The notes under the pieces were generated by a model, which did not search any database, was not told the origin of the DNA, and saw only the letters and a program-made list of their open reading frames with translations. A stretch of 64,000 nucleotides of DNA from Corynebacterium sp. BD556 (GTDB taxonomy: Bacteria; Actinomycetota; Actinomycetes; Mycobacteriales; Mycobacteriaceae): NCBI RefSeq assembly GCF_038452275.1, contig NZ_CP141643.1, positions 744,001 through 808,000 on the forward strand, in the 5' to 3' direction. Positions 57,714 through 64,000 of the stretch are shown here, in pieces; the stretch's first letter is position 1; each line of letters begins with the position of its first letter. Made by a program: the position numbers and the translations under genes.

Positions 57714-59255
57714 GTGACTGTTGCTTTCGATCAGCACCCAACAAACCCGCTGCGCCAAAGCGATGACACACGCCTGCCCCGCATCGCGGGGCCTTCCGGA
57801 ATGGTGATCTTCGGCGTGACGGGCGATTTGGCCCGCAAGAAGCTGCTTCCCGCCGTTTACGACTTGGCCAACCGGGGACTTTTGCCCGCAGGTTTCACCC
57901 TGGTCGGCTACGGTCGCCGCGAATGGGACAAAACCGACTTTGAGGACTACGTGCGCAACGCCGTCGAGGCTTTCTCGCGTACGCGTTTCGACGACAACGT
58001 CTGGCAGCGCCTCGCCGAAGGCATGCACTTTGTGCGCGGCAACTTTGACGACGACGAAGCCTTCGACCGCCTCGGTGAGATGCTGCGCACCTTCGACAAC
58101 ACCCGCGGCACCGGCGGAAACTGGGCCTACTACTTGTCTATTCCCCCGCAGTTTTTCTCCTCCGTGGTCCACCAGCTCGATCGCTGCGGGCTAGCGGCAC
58201 CGACTGAGGGACAATGGCGCCGCGTGATCATTGAAAAACCCTTCGGCCACGACGAAGAATCCGCCCATAAACTCAACGAGATCGTGGGTGAGGTCTTTCC
58301 GGAGCGCTCTGTGTTTCGCATTGATCACTACCTCGGCAAAGAGACAGTGCAAAACATCCTGGCCTTGCGCTTTGCCAACCAAATGTTTGAACCTATTTGG
58401 AACGCCAACTACATCGACCACGTCCAAATCACCATGGCCGAAGACATCGGCTTGGGAGGACGCGCCGGCTACTACGACGGTATCGGGGCGGCACGCGACG
58501 TCATCCAAAACCACCTCATTCAGCTTGTGGCGCTGGTGGCCATGGAAGAACCAGCTTCTTTTTCTCCCCGCCAACTCAAAGCTGAAAAGCTCAAGGTGCT
58601 GCGGGCCACCTCTGCGGTGGGGCCTTTCGACGAGACAACGGCCCGCGGGCAGTACACCGCGGGGTGGCAAGGATCTGAAAGAGTTGTCGGTCTGCGCGAC
58701 GAGGAAGGTTTCGACCCGTCTTCGACCACCGAAACTTTCGCCGCCTGCACGTTAAGCATCAATTCGCGGCGTTGGGCGGGAGTGCCTTTCTTCCTGCGGA
58801 CCGGCAAGCGTCTCGGTCGGCGTGTTACCGAGATCGCTGTCGTGCTCAAACGACCCCCCTACCAGCCTTTCCTTCCTGGACAGACTGAGTCGTTGACTAA
58901 CAACGCTGTCGTGTTGCGTATCCAACCCGATGAGGGTGTACTTATGCGTTTCGGTTCCAAAGTGCCGGGTTCGGCATTGGAGGTCCGCGACGTGAACATG
59001 AACTTCAGCTACTCGGAGGCTTTTACTGAGCAGTCCCCGGAAGCATACGAGCGCCTCATCTTGGATGCGCTGTTGGACGAGCAAAGCCTCTTTCCCACCA
59101 ACGACGAGGTGGAGCGTAGTTGGCAGATCCTTGATCCCATTTTGAAGCATTGGGAGTCCTCAGGTCGCCCCGAGGACTACGCCGCCGGCACGTGGGGTCC
59201 GCCCTCAGCGGACGAGATGATGAGCCGGTCCGGCCGCGTGTGGCGCCGACCCTGA
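57714..59255 (+). CDS. zwf: Glucose-6-phosphate 1-dehydrogenase
   Basis: This is the NADP-dependent first step of the oxidative pentose phosphate pathway. Of 513 residues, FGVTGDLARKKLLPAVYDL is the nucleotide-binding motif near residue 30 and FRIDHYLGKETVQN (about 201-214) contains the substrate-binding Lys/His signature. VIIEKPFGHD precedes it. GTG 57714 gives a 30-residue leader before the Rossmann fold, normal for corynebacteria. OpcA is encoded next and acts with it. Confidence 0.96.
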   Translation: MTVAFDQHPTNPLRQSDDTRLPRIAGPSGMVIFGVTGDLARKKLLPAVYDLANRGLLPAGFTLVGYGRREWDKTDFEDYVRNAVEAFSRTRFDDNVWQRLAEGMHFVRGNFDDDEAFDRLGEMLRTFDNTRGTGGNWAYYLSIPPQFFSSVVHQLDRCGLAAPTEGQWRRVIIEKPFGHDEESAHKLNEIVGEVFPERSVFRIDHYLGKETVQNILALRFANQMFEPIWNANYIDHVQITMAEDIGLGGRAGYYDGIGAARDVIQNHLIQLVALVAMEEPASFSPRQLKAEKLKVLRATSAVGPFDETTARGQYTAGWQGSERVVGLRDEEGFDPSSTTETFAACTLSINSRRWAGVPFFLRTGKRLGRRVTEIAVVLKRPPYQPFLPGQTESLTNNAVVLRIQPDEGVLMRFGSKVPGSALEVRDVNMNFSYSEAFTEQSPEAYERLILDALLDEQSLFPTNDEVERSWQILDPILKHWESSGRPEDYAAGTWGPPSADEMMSRSGRVWRRP

Positions 59256-59275
59256 CGTGAAGGAGAGTTATCCCG

Positions 59276-60211
59276 TTGAATCTGATATTGACCAATACCT
59301 CCACGGAGGAAATCGCCAATTCGCTGCTGCACGGTGAGGAGTTGTACTCCTTGGCCACGGGCCGGGTTCTCACGCTGCTGGTCGCCGCCTCCGAACGCGA
59401 CGATATGGATTCAATTCTCGACACCGTGCGCACCGCCACGCGACAACACCCGGCTCGCGTGCTCGTTGTTGTCGCCGGCGATAAGGGCGCTGACAGCGCC
59501 CTCGACGCAGAGATTATGCTAACGGCTGAAGCTGGCGCCAGTGAGCTGGTGGTGATGAAGCTCTACGGCGAGCTTGTCGAACACATGGACTCCGTGGTTA
59601 TCCCGCTGCTTTTGCCTGACACCCCGATTGTCGCTTGGTGGCCGACGGCCACACCTAAACGGCCTGCGGAAGCGCCTCTTGGTCGGCTTGCCCACAGGCG
59701 CATTACCAATACGCGCCGCACCACCACCGGCAATGCTTTGCTGCGGTTGAGCAGCGGCTACGCGGAGGGCGATTCTGACATGATGTGGTCGCGCATTACC
59801 TTGTGGCGCGGCATTGTGGCTTCGACTCTTGACCGCAACCCGGAGCAACATATTGAATCGATTTCGATTACGGGCCCGGTTGACAACCCTAGTGTCGACA
59901 TTGCTGGAGGTTGGCTGGCAAGTTGCCTCGACGTCGAAGTCACCCGCCTTCCGGCAGAAGGCACGAGTGCGATTATTCACAATGTTCCGATTACATCGCT
60001 AGTGATTAACAGGGCCGATGGTTCCATTGCCGTTTCCGTCGTCGACGAGCGCACTGTCCGCGTGAGCTCTCCGGGTCTGCCGGACTCCTACGTGGCTATG
60101 ACGGCACGTTCCGACGCCGATTGCCTCGCTGAGGAGCTGCGCCACCTCGATCCCGACATCCCATACGCCCGTGCCCTCGGCGGCTTAACGCGCGTCAGCG
60201 AGCACAATTAG
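59276..60211 (+). CDS. opcA: Glucose-6-phosphate dehydrogenase assembly protein OpcA
   Basis: OpcA is needed for G6PDH activity and responds to redox state in cyanobacteria. The 311-residue protein shows TRVLVVVAGD-like sequence (ARVLVVVAGDKGADSALDAE), VIPLLLPDTPIVAWWPT and SSGYAEGDSDMMWSRITLWR, as in actinobacterial OpcA. The start is TTG 59276 behind AAGGAGAG, 20 bp after zwf. Confidence 0.94.
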   Translation: MNLILTNTSTEEIANSLLHGEELYSLATGRVLTLLVAASERDDMDSILDTVRTATRQHPARVLVVVAGDKGADSALDAEIMLTAEAGASELVVMKLYGELVEHMDSVVIPLLLPDTPIVAWWPTATPKRPAEAPLGRLAHRRITNTRRTTTGNALLRLSSGYAEGDSDMMWSRITLWRGIVASTLDRNPEQHIESISITGPVDNPSVDIAGGWLASCLDVEVTRLPAEGTSAIIHNVPITSLVINRADGSIAVSVVDERTVRVSSPGLPDSYVAMTARSDADCLAEELRHLDPDIPYARALGGLTRVSEHN

Positions 60212-60227
60212 CAGGAAGGTTTTAACA

Positions 60228-60953
60228 GTGGTCACTGTTTCCAGACATCCCGATCTCGCATCGCTTGTCGACGCCGCCGCCACCCGCTTTACCAACTACA
60301 TGCGCAGCATCCACAGCGACCCCCACGGAGGAGCGGGCGGCAATGGCATTGCCCACGTCGTGTTCACCGGCGGAAGCGCCGGTATCGCTGTTGTCTCGGC
60401 ACTAGCCGACCGCGACATCGACTGGAAGCGCGTCCATGTGTTTTTCGGCGACGAACGCAACGTCGCCGTCAACCACCCCGATTCAAACGAGGGCCAGGCA
60501 CGCCAAGCGCTGCTAGGGCGCATCGACATCCCAGAAGCCAACATCCACGGGTATGGCCTCGACGGGGGCGATATGCAATCCCACATCGCAGACTACGAGG
60601 AAGCGGTAAAGACCATTGCCCCGCACGGTTTCGATATCCACTTGCTGGGTATGGGTGGGGAAGGCCACATCAATTCGCTGTTTCCCCACTCTGCCGCACT
60701 GGCGGAAAAACAAAAGCTCGTCGTGGCAGTGAAGGACTCCCCCAAGCCCCCTGCCGAACGTGCGACGTTAACCCTGCCCGCCGTCACCCGCGCAGACGAG
60801 GTGTGGCTTCTTGTGTCCGGGGCGGAAAAGGCCGAGGCCGCAGCGCAACTCAGCAAAGGCGCCGACGTGCAGGATTGGCCTGCTGTCGGCGCCGTGGGCC
60901 GCCGCGCATCGGTGCTTTTTGTCACCGAGGACGCAGCGGCAGAAATTTCCTAA
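60228..60953 (+). CDS. pgl: 6-phosphogluconolactonase
   Basis: This enzyme hydrolyses 6-phosphogluconolactone made by Zwf. The 241-residue NagB-fold enzyme has HVVFTGGSAGIAVVSAL, VHVFFGDERNVAVNHPDSNE and LLGMGGEGHINSLFP. GTG 60228 follows AGGAAGG. It closes the pentose phosphate operon and ends 7 bp from convergent secG. Confidence 0.95.
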   Translation: MVTVSRHPDLASLVDAAATRFTNYMRSIHSDPHGGAGGNGIAHVVFTGGSAGIAVVSALADRDIDWKRVHVFFGDERNVAVNHPDSNEGQARQALLGRIDIPEANIHGYGLDGGDMQSHIADYEEAVKTIAPHGFDIHLLGMGGEGHINSLFPHSAALAEKQKLVVAVKDSPKPPAERATLTLPAVTRADEVWLLVSGAEKAEAAAQLSKGADVQDWPAVGAVGRRASVLFVTEDAAAEIS

Positions 60954-60960
60954 CTGGGAG

Positions 60961-61197
60961 CTACGCAGTGAAGGACTGAGCAAGGTTCAGTCCAACGATG
61001 CAGGTAATCCAGATCAAGCCGATGACGATCGTATAGCGGTCCAAGTTTTTCTCCACGATCGTGGAACCGGAAAGGTTGGACTGCACGCCGCCGCCGAACA
61101 GGCTCGACAAACCGCCGCCCTTGCCCTTGTGCAAAAGCACGAAAACGGACATGAGAATTGCGGAGATCACAAGGACGATTTCGAGGGCCAGCACCAT
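60961..61197 (-). CDS. secG: Preprotein translocase subunit SecG
   Basis: This 78-residue Sec translocon component has two membrane helices (ALEIVLVISAILMSVFVLL and YTIVIGLIWITCIVGLNL) joined by the Gly/Ser-rich loop GKGGGLSSLFGGGVQSN. It lies 49 bp downstream of tpiA, the standard actinobacterial position. In C. glutamicum I remember ppc between these genes; it is absent here. Confidence 0.95.
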   Translation of the reverse strand: MVLALEIVLVISAILMSVFVLLHKGKGGGLSSLFGGGVQSNLSGSTIVEKNLDRYTIVIGLIWITCIVGLNLAQSFTA

Positions 61198-61246
61198 AAG
61201 GGACGTTCCTCAGCTTTCTATCTGGAAGTTAACCTGCACTACTTTA

Positions 61247-62032
61247 CTACACTGTGGCGGCGTTGGCGGCAGCGGCCGCCAGGCGGGCAAACTCCTGACC
61301 GTCGAGGGAGGCGCCACCGACCAAACCACCATCAATGTCCGGCTGGGCGACGATCTCCCCAATCGTTTCCGTTTTGACGGAACCACCGTAGAGGATTCGG
61401 ATGTTCTGCGCTGTGGTGGCGTCGGCAAGCTGGCCGACAGTCTGCCGAATCGCGTGACAGACCTCTTGCGCGTCCGCCGCGGAAGCCACTTTGCCGGTGC
61501 CGATGGCCCACACCGGCTCATAGGCAACAACAGTGCGATGTAGTTGTTCGGTGCTCAAAGCCGCAAGCGAATGCTTCGTCTGCTCGACCACATACTCGAC
61601 GTGCTCACCCTTGTCACGCACGTCGAGCGGTTCACCGACGCACACAATTGGCTTCAGGCCGTATTCGAGAGCCTTCGCGGCCTTCTTGGCCACCAACTCG
61701 TCATCCTCACCGTGGTACTCGCGGCGCTCCGAATGCCCCACCACAACCCATGTGCAACCAAGCTTTTGTAACATCGCCGCGGAGATCTCACCTGTGTAGG
61801 CACCGTTGTCATGTGCGGAGACGTCTTGCGCCCCGAAAGTGAGATCCAACTTGTCACCTTCGACCAGGGTTTGCACGGAACGAATATCCGTAAACGGGAC
61901 GATCAAAGCGACGTCGACGCGCTCGTAGCCTTCCTTCGGGAAGGCAAAGGCGAAGCGTTGCGTAGTAGAGATCGCCTCAAGGTGGTCGTGGTTCATCTTC
62001 CAGTTGCCGGCAATCAGTGGCGTGCGTGCCAT
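61247..62032 (-). CDS. tpiA: Triosephosphate isomerase
   Basis: This glycolytic enzyme of 261 residues has the catalytic Lys in IAGNWKMN, His in [14 protein letters not shown], Glu in [14 protein letters not shown] and phosphate loop [11 protein letters not shown] 62032 with GGGGAG upstream is correct; a frame to 62074 extends into the pgk stop region. 19 bp separate it from pgk. Confidence 0.96.
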   Translation of the reverse strand: MARTPLIAGNWKMNHDHLEAISTTQRFAFAFPKEGYERVDVALIVPFTDIRSVQTLVEGDKLDLTFGAQDVSAHDNGAYTGEISAAMLQKLGCTWVVVGHSERREYHGEDDELVAKKAAKALEYGLKPIVCVGEPLDVRDKGEHVEYVVEQTKHSLAALSTEQLHRTVVAYEPVWAIGTGKVASAADAQEVCHAIRQTVGQLADATTAQNIRILYGGSVKTETIGEIVAQPDIDGGLVGGASLDGQEFARLAAAAANAATV

Positions 62033-62051
62033 GGTGGATACTCCCCTTTCC

Positions 62052-63269
62052 TTAGTTGCTGACGGCTTCAACACCGGGCAAATCCTTGCCCTCGATAAGT
62101 TCGAGAGAGGCTCCGCCGCCGGTGGAAATGTGGGAAAAACCGTTCTCGTCTAGGCCGAGGGTGCGAACCGAAGCTGCGGAATCGCCGCCGCCGACGACGG
62201 TGAAAGAGCCGTTGTCGCGGGTAGCGTCAATCATTGCCTCAGCAACAGCCTTGGTGCCGTCCGCGAAGTTAGGGAACTCGAAAACCCCCATTGGGCCGTT
62301 CCAAAACACGGTCTTGGAATCTTTGATGGCCTCGGCGTAAAGCGCAGCAGACTTAGGTCCAATATCCAAAGAAAGCCAACCTTCAGGAATACCGTCCAGA
62401 TCAACGATCTTCTTCTCGGCGTCTTTGGAAAACTCCGGCGCCACAGCGAGGTCGACCGGTAACACAAGTTTGTTGCCGTAGCGCTCCAGAAGTTCGCGGC
62501 ACGTCTCCACCATGTCCTCTTGCAACAGGGATTTCTGCACATTGTGGCCTTTGGCGGTGAGGAAGGTGTAGCACATTCCGCCACCGATGATGACCTTATC
62601 GGCCTTTTCGGCCAGTGCCTCGATCACACCGAGCTTGTCGGAGACTTTCGACCCCCCCAACACAACCACATAAGGGCTCTCCGGGGTTTCCTTAATGCGG
62701 TTTAGCGTATCAACTTCCTTTTCCACCAAAGCTCCAGCGTAAGCAGGCAACTTTGAGGCGACATCGTAAACAGAAGCCTGCTTGCGGTGTACTACGCCGA
62801 AGCCGTCGGAGACGAAAGCGCCTTCATCAGCGGCCAAACCGGCCAGTTCCTCAGCGAAAGCGGCACGCTCAGTGTCATCCTTCGACGTTTCGCGCTTGTC
62901 AAAGCGGACGTTTTCAACAAGCATGATCTCACCTTCGGTCAGTCCGTTGGCACGCTCATGCGCATCCTCACCGCTGACGTCACTGGCAAGCGCGACGAAT
63001 TGTCCCAGACGCTCAGACAGTGCCTCTGCGACGGGACGCAAAGAAAACTCTGGTTTTACCTCACCCTTGGGGCGGCCAAGGTGCGCCATGACAATAACCT
63101 TGGCACCGCCCTCCAGCAGCGCCTTCAACGTGGGCAGCGAAGCATCAATACGCCCGGCGTCCGTGATATTTCCTTCCTCATCGAGGGGGACGTTGAAATC
63201 CGAACGAACGAGGACGTGCCGTCCGTCGACGCCTTCGTCGAGAAGCTGCCGGAGGGTTTTGAGAGCCAT
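62052..63269 (-). CDS. pgk: Phosphoglycerate kinase
   Basis: This 405-residue two-domain kinase makes ATP from 1,3-bisphosphoglycerate. [17 protein letters not shown] and [17 protein letters not shown] are N-domain signatures, [18 protein letters not shown] and [19 protein letters not shown] are C-domain nucleotide motifs, and [14 protein letters not shown] is near the end. It lies 56 bp after gap. Confidence 0.97.
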   Translation of the reverse strand: MALKTLRQLLDEGVDGRHVLVRSDFNVPLDEEGNITDAGRIDASLPTLKALLEGGAKVIVMAHLGRPKGEVKPEFSLRPVAEALSERLGQFVALASDVSGEDAHERANGLTEGEIMLVENVRFDKRETSKDDTERAAFAEELAGLAADEGAFVSDGFGVVHRKQASVYDVASKLPAYAGALVEKEVDTLNRIKETPESPYVVVLGGSKVSDKLGVIEALAEKADKVIIGGGMCYTFLTAKGHNVQKSLLQEDMVETCRELLERYGNKLVLPVDLAVAPEFSKDAEKKIVDLDGIPEGWLSLDIGPKSAALYAEAIKDSKTVFWNGPMGVFEFPNFADGTKAVAEAMIDATRDNGSFTVVGGGDSAASVRTLGLDENGFSHISTGGGASLELIEGKDLPGVEAVSN

Positions 63270-63325
63270 GATTAACTCCTATGGTGGGTGGGGTTGTCGA
63301 AGGGGTGAAGGGCTGGCGCAGGTTA

Positions 63326-64000
<675 letters not shown>

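Overview
The window reads as a chromosomal segment of a Corynebacterium (Actinomycetota, Mycobacteriales) of moderate to high GC. The lineage is indicated by pupylation genes without proteasome subunits, mycothiol biosynthesis (mshC), an aconitase-AcnR pair, the sufRBDCSUT order, an MptB-type mannosyltransferase, OpcA, and the tkt-tal-zwf-opcA-pgl and gap-pgk-tpiA-secG blocks. Most of the order follows the C. glutamicum chromosome as I remember it. Nearly everything is core metabolism. I see no prophage, CRISPR array, complete insertion sequence or biosynthetic cluster.

Layout. 1-9.8 kb: pafA (cut by the window edge), pup and dop run leftward. A pdxS/pdxR pair with about 550 bp of degenerate sequence then separates them from the ARC ATPase gene, trmI and apeB. 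A RecB-type nuclease gene faces right. 9.8-18.6 kb: a long leftward run uppP-mshC-hypothetical-HAD phosphatase-hisE-hisG-aspA-dcuA-fhs. aspA-dcuA looks like an aspartate/fumarate anaerobic module, with fhs translationally coupled behind it. 18.6-22.3 kb: a lipoprotein, pyrD, a small membrane protein, a PEBP-family protein and tRNA-Leu(GAG), followed by a tandem repeat and a degraded second copy of the tRNA 3' end plus terminator. 22.3-29.6 kb: a TVP38-family membrane protein with a coupled HTH protein, an SPFH/NfeD pair, a DUF3097 protein, a hypothetical protein, ferrochelatase and an NlpC/P60 peptidoglycan hydrolase.

29.9-40.3 kb: a membrane protein divergent from acn-acnR, two class I amidotransferase-like proteins around an ACT/UPF0210 pair, and glycerate kinase with a GntP permease behind a strong palindrome. 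40.3-50.1 kb: an ABC-F protein, then the leftward Fe-S assembly operon sufR-B-D-C-S-U-T, with mptB divergent. 50.1-54.1 kb: an ABC exporter, ctaA (heme A synthase) and convergent ctaB (heme O synthase). 54.5-64 kb: the pentose phosphate operon tkt-tal-zwf-opcA-pgl runs right and meets the leftward glycolytic group gap-pgk-tpiA-secG.

The most notable departures from the expected pattern are: a pdxS/pdxR unit inside the pupylation region without pdxT; a PdxR whose expected PLP-binding lysine is threonine; the aspA-dcuA-fhs arrangement with a perfect palindrome before dcuA; the tRNA-Leu 3'-end duplication; and several perfect palindromes placed where operators would sit (acn, gntP, sufR, pdx). 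No clearly new multi-gene defence or biosynthetic system is visible.
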